A DNA stretch of 64,000 nt from Candidatus Lutibacillus vidarii (GTDB lineage: Bacteria; Actinomycetota; Actinomycetes; Actinomycetales; Dermatophilaceae), in NCBI GenBank assembly GCA_016717165.1, contig JADKGA010000002.1:806001-870000 (forward strand). The letters are read 5' to 3'. The notes under the pieces are model-generated. The model was not told the origin of the DNA, did not search any database, and saw only the letters and a list, made by a program, of their open reading frames with translations. Of the stretch, positions 1 through 9,986 are shown one piece after another. Position 1 is the first letter of the stretch, and every line of letters begins with the position of its first letter. A program made the position numbers and the translations under genes.

Positions 1-261
1 ACGGGAGCCCGCGAGGACCTCGACGAGAACCTGCGAGAGCCGTGTCGCGAAGGGGAGGACCGCTGGGCGTCCGCCGAGCTCGGGCGGGGTGGGGAGGCGG
101 CGCTCGTGGTCCAGGGGCAGCTCGAGCGCGTGTGCCCCCGCAACCGCGGCGGCAGCGCCGACACCGCGCCGGGCCAGAGGGGTGTCGAGATGAGCTCCCG
201 AGTGGGTCCTCGCGGCGGGGCGACGCTCAGGAACGGGGACCAAGGTCGGCGCGGTCGTCAT
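1..261 (-). CDS. Rv3235-family protein, C-terminal part cut by window edge
   Basis: The first 87 residues of a minus-strand gene are visible; the rest lies beyond position 1. The start ATG shares one base with the TGA of the upstream LysM gene (TGATG), so the two are translationally coupled. The N-terminal half is Pro/Ala/Arg-rich and looks disordered. The last visible residues (RLSQVLVEVLAGSR) match the start of the conserved block of the small actinobacterial Rv3235 family, which usually lies near secA. The molecular role of that family is not established. Assignment rests on this short motif and on gene order shared with the Rv3217-Rv3235 region of M. tuberculosis (pdtaS and whiB1 lie 15 kb to the right). 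Confidence 0.6.
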   Translation of the reverse strand, partial: MTTAPTLVPVPERRPAARTHSGAHLDTPLARRGVGAAAAVAGAHALELPLDHERRLPTPPELGGRPAVLPFATRLSQVLVEVLAGSR

Positions 262-1124
262 CAGGAGTGCTCCTCGGTGGGGGCCTGCAGGCGCAGGCCG
301 ATCTGGATGAGGTCGGGGTCGTCACCGATGAGGTGACGGTTGGCGGCATACCACCGGGGCCACTCGGCGGCGATCTGCGCGTCGGTCGCGCCGGGGCCGA
401 GGTGGCGGGCCGCGATATCCCAGAGGCAGTCGCCCGCCACGACCACAACGACCTGTGGGGTGGTCGCGGGCGACCGGGTGGGGCGGGAGAGCGGGCCCAG
501 ACCATGCAGGGACCTGGTCGGGGCGAGGGCCGGGTCCGGGACGACCGAGGTGGCGGACGTGGCCGACTGGGCCGACCCAAGGGCGTCCGACCCGACCGTC
601 CCGACCTGCGAACCGTCGCTCGGTGGGGGCAGGTGGGCACTGCCAGGACGGGCGGGCGTCAGCGTCGGGCCGGAGCCGGCCGTCGGTGCGCTCTCGGTGG
701 GGGCGGTCGTTGCGGTCGTGCTGGCTCCGGGGCCGGAGAGCCCGACGCCATCGGCGAAGGCCCCGCCGCTGGCCAGCCCGGTGGAGAGTCCGACGCCGAG
801 GACGACAGCGACCAGGCGGCGCAGCGCGACCGGCGCGATGGCCGTGGCCAGGCGGTTTGCCACGAGCGTGCCACGCACAGGCAGCGTCGACGCCGTCGCC
901 GCCAGGACGGCGACAGCCAGCCAGAGCAGGACCACCAGACCGATGGCGGCGGTCGCCGCGACAAGCAGGTCTGGTGCCGATGTGGCCACCCCCGAGCGCA
1001 GCGCGTGCCAGCCGGACCACGCGGTGCGTGCGAACCACCAGAAGAGCGCGCCCGCGAGGGCCATGGTGCCGACGACGACCGACGCGACCCGGACCCCGGA
1101 TGGCCGATCGGCCTTCGTGGTCAT
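261..1124 (-). CDS. LysM-domain membrane protein
   Basis: A 287-residue protein with three hydrophobic segments (about residues 12-34, 52-80 and 92-122), a Ser/Thr/Pro/Ala-rich linker, and a C-terminal LysM domain from about residue 222 (starts VVVVAGDCLWDIAARHLG). LysM modules bind peptidoglycan or related glycans, so this is probably a membrane-anchored cell-wall-binding protein with its LysM domain outside. The start ATG follows a good GAAGGAG ribosome site 7 nt upstream. It is the first gene of a minus-strand pair with the Rv3235-like gene. The inserted residues in the LysM (aspartates and a WPRW stretch) are typical of the actinobacterial version. The precise role is unknown. Confidence 0.8.
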   Translation of the reverse strand: MTTKADRPSGVRVASVVVGTMALAGALFWWFARTAWSGWHALRSGVATSAPDLLVAATAAIGLVVLLWLAVAVLAATASTLPVRGTLVANRLATAIAPVALRRLVAVVLGVGLSTGLASGGAFADGVGLSGPGASTTATTAPTESAPTAGSGPTLTPARPGSAHLPPPSDGSQVGTVGSDALGSAQSATSATSVVPDPALAPTRSLHGLGPLSRPTRSPATTPQVVVVVAGDCLWDIAARHLGPGATDAQIAAEWPRWYAANRHLIGDDPDLIQIGLRLQAPTEEHS

Positions 1125-1224
1125 CGCCCGCTCCTTCGTATGATGTCGTTTGCTTTAGTTTGCGTTCGGATACGGGTCATGTCAAGCGTTCGGTACGGTA
1201 GGAACCGAGCGAAGGAGAGGCGCC

Positions 1225-1767
1225 ATGCGGTGGGACCGACTGTTCGACGACCTCGAGGGTCAGCTCGCGGCCCAGCACCTGCTCGAGCGCGATGCCGAGG
1301 TGGCGGACCGCACCCGGCGGGAGCGGGCCCTGCTCACGCTGCACGACCGGCTGCTCGCCTGCGTCGGGCAGCGGGTGACGCTGGTCTGTGGGGCCGGTGA
1401 GGTCGCCCACGGGACCGTTCTCGAGGTGGGGGCCGGGTGGGTGATGCTCGCCGCCCCGCCGGGAGTCGTCCTTGCGCACGTTCCGGCGGTTCGTTCGCTG
1501 GCCGGGTTGGGTCAGCACGCTCACGTCCCGGGGGTGGTGGCCCGCTCTTTCGGCCTCGGTATGGCGTTGCGGGCGGTCTGCCGGGACCGCGCTCCGGTGA
1601 GCATCGTCGATGTGAACGGCGCCACCCTCACCGGGACGGTCGACCTGGTCGGCGCCGACCACCTCGACCTCGCCGAGCACCCGCTGGACCTGCCGCGCCG
1701 GCCGGAGAACGTCCGCGGCACCCGCACCATCCCGTATGCCGCCCTCGCCACCCTGCGCCGAGGCTGA
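1225..1767 (+). CDS. conserved actinobacterial protein of unknown function
   Basis: A 180-residue soluble protein with no signal peptide or membrane segment. It has a charged, helical first 45 residues (rich in Glu/Arg) followed by a beta-rich part with alternating Val/Leu/Gly, resembling an Sm/barrel-like fold in pattern only. A GAAGGAGAGG ribosome site precedes the ATG. It is transcribed away from the LysM gene and toward the small HTH gene on the other strand. Similar proteins next to a BldC-like gene are common in actinobacteria, but I know of no assigned function and do not propose one. Confidence 0.65.
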   Translation: MRWDRLFDDLEGQLAAQHLLERDAEVADRTRRERALLTLHDRLLACVGQRVTLVCGAGEVAHGTVLEVGAGWVMLAAPPGVVLAHVPAVRSLAGLGQHAHVPGVVARSFGLGMALRAVCRDRAPVSIVDVNGATLTGTVDLVGADHLDLAEHPLDLPRRPENVRGTRTIPYAALATLRRG

Positions 1768-1917
1768 CACTTCCGGCCCGGGACGCCCCTTGTGGACTGC
1801 GAGGACGCTTATGGCACCGTGCTAGGTGCCACAAGTGGTCCGGAGTTCCATGAGCTGCGCGCCGAGAGGTGCCAAGTGCGGTCCGGCGGTCCAGGAGCCC
1901 GGTTCGCCGAGCCAGAG

Positions 1918-2154
1918 TCAGCCGAGATCGTCGTCGGTGCCGGCCCCGAACGGGTGGGCGGCCACGAACTCGCGGGTCTGCGAGTACATCCGCTGGATGT
2001 ACCCCTCGAGCTCGCTCTGCTCGACCCGCCACTGGCCACGCCCGCCCACCTTGATCGCCGGCAGCTCACCCGAGCGGACCAGGGCATAGGCCTGTGCCGA
2101 GGAGATATTGAGCACCTCGGCGACATCGGTCAGCTGGAGGAATCGCGGGGCCAT
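1918..2154 (-). CDS. BldC/excisionase-like helix-turn-helix protein
   Basis: A 78-residue DNA-binding protein. Residues 5-55 form a MerR-type winged helix as in BldC and phage excisionases: a first helix (LTDVAEVLNIS), a recognition helix (AQAYALVRSGELPAIKV) and a wing (GGRGQWRV). There is no effector domain, so it probably acts by cooperative binding to direct repeats, as BldC does. The C-terminal 20 residues are hydrophilic. A GAGGAG ribosome site precedes the ATG. It diverges from the CpaB-like gene, and the 238 bp between them hold the two 13-bp direct repeats at 2278 and 2297, a possible binding site. Chromosomal context, without phage genes, argues against a true excisionase. Confidence 0.75.
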   Translation of the reverse strand: MAPRFLQLTDVAEVLNISSAQAYALVRSGELPAIKVGGRGQWRVEQSELEGYIQRMYSQTREFVAAHPFGAGTDDDLG

Positions 2155-2277
2155 GACCGCTCCTCGAGGTCGAAGGGTCCGGCGTGTCGTCGTTATCCCA
2201 CGTCCCGCCGGAGATGCGTGCGTTCAATCCCTACTATGGCAGATCACCCTCGTATGCCGTCGATAGCGTGTCACTGC

Positions 2278-2309
2278 CTGTGGATAACGACACTACCTGT
2301 GGACAACGA
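2278..2309 (+). promoter_or_regulatory. 13-bp direct repeats containing DnaA-box-like sequences
   Basis: CTGTGGATAACGA (2278-2290) and CTGTGGACAACGA (2297-2309) differ at one base and are spaced 19 bp start to start. Reversed, their cores read TTATCCACA and TTGTCCACA, which match the DnaA-box consensus (the second is the form usual in high-GC actinobacteria). They lie in the divergent region between the BldC-like and CpaB-like genes. They could bind DnaA or the BldC-like product; the sequence alone cannot decide. Confidence 0.45.
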
Positions 2310-2392
2310 GCCGCACGGGGCCGACATACGCGATGATGGGGCAGCGGCGCCCGGCGCCGACCCGGCCGTTGACCGTACAGGGGGAGAACCGC

Positions 2393-3058
2393 ATGCCCGA
2401 CCTGCCCGCGCCCACCGCCAAGCGGCTCAAGCGCCCGTCCTGGCGGGACGGCCGCCTGCTGGTGGGGCTACTGCTCGTCCTGCTCGCCACCACGGTGGGC
2501 GCCAAGGTCATCGCCAGCGCCGACGACCGGGTCCCGGCCTATGTTGCCCGGGTGGCCCTCAAGCCGGGCGACCAGCTCAGCCCCGACAACCTCACCCGGG
2601 TCGACATCCAGCTCGGCGATGGGATGGAGCGCTACCTCAGCGCAGCCAAGGGGGTCCCCGCCGACTCGTACACCCTGCGCGAGGTTCGCGCGGGCGAGCT
2701 GGTGCCGGCCTCTGCGGTCGGCGGCAAGGACGCGGTCAATGTCCAGCCCGTGACCGTCCAGGTCGACTCGCTGTCCGCCTCGGCCCTGGTGGTCGGCTCC
2801 GTCGTCGACATGTACGTCAGCGAGCGGCAGCCGGGAACGACCCAGACGAAGTATGCCGACCCGCAGCTGATGCTCCCCAGCGTCTCGGTGTCCTGGCTGC
2901 CCGCTGCCGGTGACCGGTTCGGAGCCGGCTCCTCGACCGCCCCGGTCCAGCTGCTCGTGCCCCTGGACAAGGTTCCGGCCGTCATCGGCGCCCTCGACAA
3001 CGAGGCCCGGATCACCCTGGTCCCGGTGCCCGGCTCGGTCCGCAAGAGCGGGTCATGA
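2393..3058 (+). CDS. CpaB-like SAF-domain membrane protein
   Basis: A 221-residue protein with one N-terminal membrane segment (about residues 21-40) followed by a SAF domain (about 45-110; VPAYVARVALKPGDQLS) and a beta-rich tail. The layout matches CpaB/RcpC, which in Flp (tad) pilus systems sits at the cell envelope. The start chosen is the ATG after GGGGGAG; an upstream TTG at 2333 would add 20 unlikely residues. It overlaps the CpaE-like ATPase gene by 4 bp (ATGA). No secretion ATPase, prepilin or other tad gene follows, so this pair is either an orphan or works with a tad locus elsewhere. Confidence 0.75.
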   Translation: MPDLPAPTAKRLKRPSWRDGRLLVGLLLVLLATTVGAKVIASADDRVPAYVARVALKPGDQLSPDNLTRVDIQLGDGMERYLSAAKGVPADSYTLREVRAGELVPASAVGGKDAVNVQPVTVQVDSLSASALVVGSVVDMYVSERQPGTTQTKYADPQLMLPSVSVSWLPAAGDRFGAGSSTAPVQLLVPLDKVPAVIGALDNEARITLVPVPGSVRKSGS

Positions 3059-4422
3059 CCCAGGTCCTCACCGCGGTGGGGTCGATGTGGGAGAGCCGCA
3101 TCGCCACCACGCTGGAAGCGTCCCGGGAGGTGCAGATCTCGCGGCGCTGTGCCGACCTGGCCGACCTGCTGGCGATCGCCGGGGCCGGGCTGGGCGAGGT
3201 GGCCCTGGTCTCGAGTGACCTGCGGGGGTTGGATCTGTCCGCCGTCGACGACCTGCATCGCCACGGTCTACACGTCGTGGGGCTGACCGTCTCCGACTCC
3301 GAGTCCGAGGAGCGCTGGCTGCGCTCGGTCGGTGTCGACGCCGTCGTCCCGGTGCGGGCCGGGCTGACCGAGCTCGAGGCCCATCTGCTCGCCCGGACTC
3401 CTGGGGGCCTCGGAGACGGCGCGCCATCCGGGTCCGAGGTCGGCTCGCGGGCCGGGCACGGTGCCGGAGCCGATGGCGGGCCCGCCGACCCGTTTCTGGC
3501 CGACCTGGCCGGTGCCGGACCCACCCCAGCCAGACCTGGGACCGGCGCGGAGGAGCCGACCCGACCCGCGCCGGCCCCCGAGGGCGGCGGGCGCATCATC
3601 GCCGTGTGGGGCCCGACTGGCGCACCGGGGCGGACCACGGTCGCGGTGAACCTCGCCAGTGAGATTGCCTCGGCCAAGACCTCGACCCTGCTCGTCGACC
3701 TCGACACCTACGGGGGATCGGTCGCCCAGGTCCTCTCGGTCCTTGACGAAGCTCCCGGGGTGGCCGCGGCGTGCCGCGCCGCCGAACAGGGCGGCCTCGA
3801 CGTCACCGGCCTGGCCCGGCTCAGCCCGCAGATCGCCCCGCACCTGCGAGTGCTCACCGGCATACCCAAGGCCGAGCGGTGGACCGAGCTGCGGGCCGGG
3901 TCGGTGGAGCGGGTACTCGAGCTGGCTCGGGTCATGGTCGAGGTGGTCGTCGTCGACTGCGGGTTCTGCCTGGAGGACGACGAGGAGCTCAGCTATGACA
4001 CCCTCGCGCCTCGGCGGAATGCGGCGACCCTCACGGCATTGGCGATGGCCGACGAGCTCGTCGCAGTCGGTGCGGCGGACCCGGTGGGCTTGCAGCGCCT
4101 GGTCCGCGGGCTCCAGGAGCTCGACACGGTGAGCGCGCCCACGCCGACCGTTGTCGTCAACAAGGTCCGCGCCGCAGCCGTCGGTCCGCGCCCGAAGTCG
4201 TCGATCGCCGACGCCCTGAGCCGCTTCGCCGGGGTGAACGAGCAGTCCTTCATCCCCGACGACCGAGACGCGCTCGACGCCGCCCTGCTCACCGGGCGCA
4301 CCCTGGAGGAAGCCGCGCCGAGCTCACCGGCGCGCGTGGCGATCGCCGAGCTGGCGGCGCGCCTGGTCGGCATACCGACTCCGACGAGGCGCCGCGGGCG
4401 GCGTGGCACGATGGACTCGTGA
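3055..4422 (+). CDS. CpaE-like ParA/MinD-family ATPase
   Basis: A 455-residue protein: an N-terminal receiver-like region (about 1-120), a Pro/Ala/Gly-rich linker (120-180), and a ParA/MinD-type ATPase domain (about 181-445). The nucleotide loop reads WGPTGAPGRTTVA, a deviant Walker A in which the usual GK(T/S) lysine is arginine; LLVDLDTYGG is the switch/Walker A' region. CpaE proteins of this layout position Flp-pilus assembly machinery. The gene is coupled to the CpaB-like gene upstream (4-bp overlap), and its stop overlaps the GTG of the acyltransferase gene. The K-to-R change may lower or alter ATP hydrolysis; I believe the same change occurs in other actinobacterial members. Confidence 0.75.
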   Translation: MTQVLTAVGSMWESRIATTLEASREVQISRRCADLADLLAIAGAGLGEVALVSSDLRGLDLSAVDDLHRHGLHVVGLTVSDSESEERWLRSVGVDAVVPVRAGLTELEAHLLARTPGGLGDGAPSGSEVGSRAGHGAGADGGPADPFLADLAGAGPTPARPGTGAEEPTRPAPAPEGGGRIIAVWGPTGAPGRTTVAVNLASEIASAKTSTLLVDLDTYGGSVAQVLSVLDEAPGVAAACRAAEQGGLDVTGLARLSPQIAPHLRVLTGIPKAERWTELRAGSVERVLELARVMVEVVVVDCGFCLEDDEELSYDTLAPRRNAATLTALAMADELVAVGAADPVGLQRLVRGLQELDTVSAPTPTVVVNKVRAAAVGPRPKSSIADALSRFAGVNEQSFIPDDRDALDAALLTGRTLEEAAPSSPARVAIAELAARLVGIPTPTRRRGRRGTMDS

Positions 4423-5855
4423 CCGACCGGCTGACCTCACTGGACGCCTCGTTCCTTTACCTCGAGGAACCGACAACGGCGATGCACGTCAGCGCGGTCA
4501 TGGTCTTCCAGCCCCCCGAGGGTGGTTTCGACTACGACCGGCTCGTTGGCCTGATCCGGCAGCGGATCGCCGAGTGGCCGCGCTACCGACAGGTGGTCAA
4601 GGACCTGCCCGCCCGCCTGGCCAACCCGGTCTGGGTCGACGACCGGAACTTCGACCTCACCTACCACGTCCGCCGTTCGGCCCTGCCGCGTCCGGGCACG
4701 GATGAGCAGCTCGAGGAGTTCGTCGCGCGGGTCCAGCCGCGGCCCTTGGACCGGACCCGGCCGCTGTGGGAGGTCTACCTCGTCGAGGGCCTTCAGTACG
4801 GCCGCTTCGCCGTCGTCACCAAGACCCACCAGGCCCTCGTCGACGGCGTCCACGCCCTCGACATCGGCCACCTCCTCGTCTCCTCCGAGTCCGGTGACAT
4901 CGGGACGGTCGTCGACACCTGGCGTCCGGCCCCGGCGCCGCACGACGTCGAGCTGCTCGGCCGGGCCCTGCTCGACACGCTGCGGACCCCAGGCCGGGTC
5001 GTCGAGGCGGTCCGCGAGGGTTTCGGCGAGGTTCGCGAGGCCGGCTCCCGGGCGGCCGACGGCCTCGGCTCGCTGGCCTCGACCCTCGCGCGCACGGCGG
5101 CCCGCCCGGCACCGTCGAGCCCGCTCAACACCCAGATCGGCTCGTCCCGCCGGTTCGTGATGGTGGGCACCGACCTGGCCGACTACCGCACCATCAGGGC
5201 CCGGGTGCGCGCCCGCTCCGCCGAGGACGACCTCTCGGTCAACGACGTCGTCCTGGCCACCCTCGCCGGTGCCTTCCGGGCCTGGTTGCTCATGCGGGGC
5301 GAGTCGGTCCACTCCCGCACCGTGGTCCGGGCGATGGTGCCGGTGTCGATGTACGAAGCGCCCTTCCACGCCGACAGCGCCCCCGCGCTTGGCAACCGGC
5401 TCGCGGCGTGCTTCGTCGACCTGCCGGTGGGGGAGCCGGTGCCGTCGATGCGGCTGCACCAGGTGGCCTTCCAGATGCGCCACCAGATCGAGAGCGGCCG
5501 GGCCGTCGAGGCCGACACCCTCGCCGGCGTCGCCGGTTTCGCCTCGCCCACACTGCACTCGCTCGCCGCTCGGCTCGGCAGCGCCGTCTCGCGGCGCTTC
5601 TTCAATGTCCTGGTCACCAATGTCCCCGGCCCCCAGTGGCCCCTGTATGCCGGTCCGGCCCGGATGCTCTCCACCTATCCGGTCATCCCGCTCGCCAAGG
5701 GGCAGGCGCTGGCCATCGGCCTGACGTCCTATGACGGCGGGGTCTACTACGGGCTCAACGCCGACCGGGCCTCGATGCCCGATCTCGACGTCCTCGCCCA
5801 GACGATCGTCGACTCGCTCAACGAGCTGCTCCTCGACACGGAGGAGTCCGCATGA
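4419..5855 (+). CDS. wax ester synthase/diacylglycerol acyltransferase (WS/DGAT)
   Basis: A 478-residue bifunctional acyltransferase of the WS/DGAT family, which makes triacylglycerol or wax ester storage lipid from acyl-CoA at the inner membrane face. The N-terminal LTSLDASFLYLE start, the RPLW motif (114-117), a later NDVVLATLAGAFR block and a C-terminal DUF1298-type region are all present. The catalytic HHxxxDG motif reads HQALVDG (137-143), so the second histidine, normally the general base, is glutamine. It starts with GTG overlapping the preceding stop and is followed by a patatin-type lipase 13 bp downstream, suggesting a lipid-turnover pair. In M. tuberculosis, acyltransferase-like genes lie in the same neighbourhood (Rv3233c/Rv3234c). 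Confidence 0.85.
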   Translation: MTDRLTSLDASFLYLEEPTTAMHVSAVMVFQPPEGGFDYDRLVGLIRQRIAEWPRYRQVVKDLPARLANPVWVDDRNFDLTYHVRRSALPRPGTDEQLEEFVARVQPRPLDRTRPLWEVYLVEGLQYGRFAVVTKTHQALVDGVHALDIGHLLVSSESGDIGTVVDTWRPAPAPHDVELLGRALLDTLRTPGRVVEAVREGFGEVREAGSRAADGLGSLASTLARTAARPAPSSPLNTQIGSSRRFVMVGTDLADYRTIRARVRARSAEDDLSVNDVVLATLAGAFRAWLLMRGESVHSRTVVRAMVPVSMYEAPFHADSAPALGNRLAACFVDLPVGEPVPSMRLHQVAFQMRHQIESGRAVEADTLAGVAGFASPTLHSLAARLGSAVSRRFFNVLVTNVPGPQWPLYAGPARMLSTYPVIPLAKGQALAIGLTSYDGGVYYGLNADRASMPDLDVLAQTIVDSLNELLLDTEESA

Positions 5856-5868
5856 CGGAGGAGCCCGA

Positions 5869-6867
5869 ATGACCCGTCGCGGACTCGTCCTTGGTGGTGG
5901 CGGCGTCCTTGGGGCGGCCTGGATGATCGGCGCACTCAGCGCCCTGGAGGAACACGAGGGCGTCGACGCCCGGCATTACGACTACATCGTCGGCACCTCG
6001 GCCGGCTCGGTCGTCGGGGCCCTCCTCGCGGCGGGGGTCACCGTCGAGGAGCTGCGCAGCCAGGAGCTGCGGGGAGTTGTCGAGACCGGCCCGCTCGCGG
6101 GCTTCCACTGGGACTACGAGAGCGCCACCGGCGGCGACCGGCCACCGACACCGAAGGCCGGGCTCGGGTCGGTCGAGCTGCTCCGCCGGCACCGAGGCCG
6201 CCTCGGCGCCCTCCCGCCGACCGCCGTGATCGCCGCGCTGCTGCCCGAGGGGCGAGGCCGGCTCGACGCGGTCGGCGCCATGGTCCGCCACGCGATCCCG
6301 TCCGGCTGGGCACGGCACCGCGGGCTGCGGGTGACCGCCGTCGACTATGACGCCGGCGAACGGGTCGCCTTCGGCGGGCCCGGCGCGCCGGAGGTGGACC
6401 TCGCCGACGCGGTCATGGCGTCGTGCGCAATCCCGGGGTGGTACCAGCCGGTCGTCATGGGCCACCGCCGGTTCATCGACGGCGGCGCGTGGTCGTCGAC
6501 CAATGCCGACCTGCTCATCGGCGAGGGGCTCAGTGATGTCGTCGTCCTGGCTCCCCAGGTCTCCTTCGCCCCGGACCAGCCGGCCGCCCTGGCGCCGCGG
6601 ATCGAACGGCAGTGGCGCGCCCGGGTGACCGCTCGGGTGCTGCATGAGCTGCAACGGCTGCACGCCGACGGTGCCGATGTCACGGTGCTCGGACCGGGTG
6701 CCGAGGACCTCGAGGCCTTCGGGGCCAACATGATGGACGTCTCACGCCGGCCCCGGGTCATCGAGACCTCGCTGCGCACCTCGCTGGCCGCGCTCCGCGA
6801 GGCCGGTGAGCTGCCGGCCGCGGCCCCCTTCGACGCCGTCGCCGAGTCCCTGGAGACGCCCTCATGA
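5869..6867 (+). CDS. patatin-like phospholipase/acylhydrolase
   Basis: A 332-residue serine lipase of the patatin (PNPLA) family, a cytosolic or membrane-peripheral acyl hydrolase. The three family motifs are present: the glycine-rich oxyanion loop GGGGVLG (9-15), the nucleophile elbow GTSAG (42-46, Ser44) and the catalytic aspartate in DGG (Asp204). The ATG follows an ACGGAGGAG ribosome site; the reading frame continues upstream but only through acyltransferase sequence. The next gene overlaps by 4 bp. Its place behind a storage-lipid synthase suggests a role in lipid mobilisation or membrane repair; the substrate cannot be read from the sequence. Confidence 0.85.
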   Translation: MTRRGLVLGGGGVLGAAWMIGALSALEEHEGVDARHYDYIVGTSAGSVVGALLAAGVTVEELRSQELRGVVETGPLAGFHWDYESATGGDRPPTPKAGLGSVELLRRHRGRLGALPPTAVIAALLPEGRGRLDAVGAMVRHAIPSGWARHRGLRVTAVDYDAGERVAFGGPGAPEVDLADAVMASCAIPGWYQPVVMGHRRFIDGGAWSSTNADLLIGEGLSDVVVLAPQVSFAPDQPAALAPRIERQWRARVTARVLHELQRLHADGADVTVLGPGAEDLEAFGANMMDVSRRPRVIETSLRTSLAALREAGELPAAAPFDAVAESLETPS

Positions 6868-7262
6868 GCAGGCGGGTCTATCTCCCGACGTCGAGCGCCG
6901 ATCTCCAGACCTTGCTCGACGGGGGCGCCCTCGACGTCGAGGGCGAGGCGGCATACGCCGTGACCGATGCGCTGCGCCGCGCCCACCCGCGGGCGCAGGA
7001 CGACGAGGAGCTCGAGTTCCTCGCCTACGCCGTCGCCGTGGGTCGGGCGGCCGCCCCCAAGGTCGTCCTCGCCGCAGATGTCGCCGCTGTCGAGCCGACT
7101 GGGAGCGGTGCGGAGGTCCGGCTCGGTGGCCTACTGCCCCGCAGCGCGGTCGCCGCACTGCACGTCGAGCACCCGGTCCACAGCGCCGACGGAGAGCTGC
7201 TGTGGTATGACGCGAGCGAGCTCGGCGCGGTCGTCGCCCTGCTCGCCTCCGGGCGGGACTGA
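6864..7262 (+). CDS. DUF6912-like conserved protein
   Basis: A 132-residue protein beginning with the RVYLP motif and carrying EELEFLAYAVAVGRAA and KVVLAADV blocks, a pattern I recognise from the small actinobacterial family DUF6912. No membrane segment, signal peptide or catalytic motif is visible. The ATGA overlap with the patatin gene places it in the same operon. Function unknown. The match to the named family is from memory of its motifs, so the family label is less certain than the gene itself. Confidence 0.65.
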   Translation: MSRRVYLPTSSADLQTLLDGGALDVEGEAAYAVTDALRRAHPRAQDDEELEFLAYAVAVGRAAAPKVVLAADVAAVEPTGSGAEVRLGGLLPRSAVAALHVEHPVHSADGELLWYDASELGAVVALLASGRD

Positions 7263-7338
7263 GGTCGGGTCCGAGGGCTCTCGGCGGGTGAGAGGATGGT
7301 GGCACCGCTACCCGTCACCGTCGCCAGGAGTAGGTCTG

Positions 7339-8967
<1,629 letters not shown>

Positions 8968-9015
8968 GCCCACGGCGCCCGGACGCGGCGAAGCCGGGGG
9001 GTGGGGCAGGCCGGG

Positions 9016-9519
9016 TCAGGCCTGGCCGGTGTGCTCGCCGAGCCAGGCCTGACCGGTCTCGTGCTCATACCGTATGGCGCCCAGGATGGCCGGTGCCGCG
9101 GCCTGCTCGACCTTGTCGCCGATGAGCGGGATCCGGGCGGTGATATCGCAGTCGAAGGTCAGCGTCGTGCCGGCTCCGCCGGGGCGCAGGCTGACCAGCC
9201 CCGCCATCGCCACTGGGAGGGTCCCCACGGTGACGCTGAGGTTGGCGTCCCGGCTGCCGTCGCTCGCGGCGCCACTCCAGACATAGACCTCCTCGACCCG
9301 CACCGTGGGTCCCACCATGGAGGCGACGAAGCTGGGGAAGGAGGTCGTCGGCATGATCCGCGCGGCCACCATCGTCGGCGGGTCCATGCTCTCCAGCTCG
9401 ACCTCGTGCCCGACCGAGCCGGTCGCGATGCACTTGCGGCGTTGGAACTCCTCGTCGATGACCATCGTGAAGACCACGTCTGGCGTAGCGGCAAACTCGA
9501 TGGCTCGGGAGATCTTCAT
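9016..9519 (-). CDS. DUF2505 (START-like fold) protein
   Basis: A 167-residue protein that matches DUF2505, a SRPBCC/START-like family with a hydrophobic pocket, common in actinobacteria. The N terminus (MKISRAIEFAATPDVVFTMV) and the central beta strands are typical. No membrane segment. It is the last of three minus-strand genes that overlap by 4 bp each (ATGA or GTGA), so it is probably expressed as one operon with the two short genes upstream. The ligand is unknown. Confidence 0.8.
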   Translation of the reverse strand: MKISRAIEFAATPDVVFTMVIDEEFQRRKCIATGSVGHEVELESMDPPTMVAARIMPTTSFPSFVASMVGPTVRVEEVYVWSGAASDGSRDANLSVTVGTLPVAMAGLVSLRPGGAGTTLTFDCDITARIPLIGDKVEQAAAPAILGAIRYEHETGQAWLGEHTGQA

Positions 9520-9986
9520 GACCGCAGGGTATCCGGGCCCGCGCCCAGCTCGGTCCGCAGGTGCGCCGAGTCCGCGGCGAGCGCCTCGGTGACCGCTGCG
9601 GCGGTGCGCTCGAGCGACGCTCGGCACCGAGCCAGCTGCGCCCGGACGGCGTCGAGCCGTTCCTGGGCCGAGCGCATCGCGGCCCGCCGCCGACCGGCGA
9701 TCTCGGCGGTCGTCGGGCCCCAGGGCTCGACGACGGTCCAGCCGTCCAGCTCGAGCCCGGACGCGGTCACCTCGGCGCCGATCGAGCGCACCGCGTCGTG
9801 CACCTCGGCGAGCTCGGTCGCATAGCGCTGCAGGGCCGCACCGGCGGTGTCGAGACGTCCGGCGATGGTCCGCGCAGCGGGTAGGGCCTCCGGAGCCTGC
9901 GCGAGAGTGCCGACAAGCTCGCTCTGGCGGCGCAGGGCGCCGCCGAGCTGTGAGCACGAGGCCGGGTCTCCGCCCGGCCGGGTCAC
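9516..9986 (-). CDS. hypothetical helical protein
   Basis: A 156-residue protein of mostly amphipathic helices rich in Ala, Arg, Leu and Glu, with likely coiled coils at about 15-75 and 95-140. One YATELAEVHDAVRSIG stretch recalls WXG100-like helical hairpins, but no WxG motif is present, so I do not assign that family. It starts at GTG, overlapping the upstream stop (GTGA), and its own stop overlaps the DUF2505 start. Upstream codons in the same frame are the reverse side of the neighbouring gene and lack protein-like character. Confidence 0.6.
   Translation of the reverse strand: MTRPGGDPASCSQLGGALRRQSELVGTLAQAPEALPAARTIAGRLDTAGAALQRYATELAEVHDAVRSIGAEVTASGLELDGWTVVEPWGPTTAEIAGRRRAAMRSAQERLDAVRAQLARCRASLERTAAAVTEALAADSAHLRTELGAGPDTLRS

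Noticed and set aside
42..1400. 452-residue plus-strand frame across the LysM gene
   Set aside because: Very rich in Arg and Gly, no family resemblance, fully antisense to the LysM gene with its good ribosome site.
9516..9986. WXG100 (ESX-type) secreted protein
   Set aside because: Helical with similar size, but no WxG motif and no type VII secretion gene nearby.
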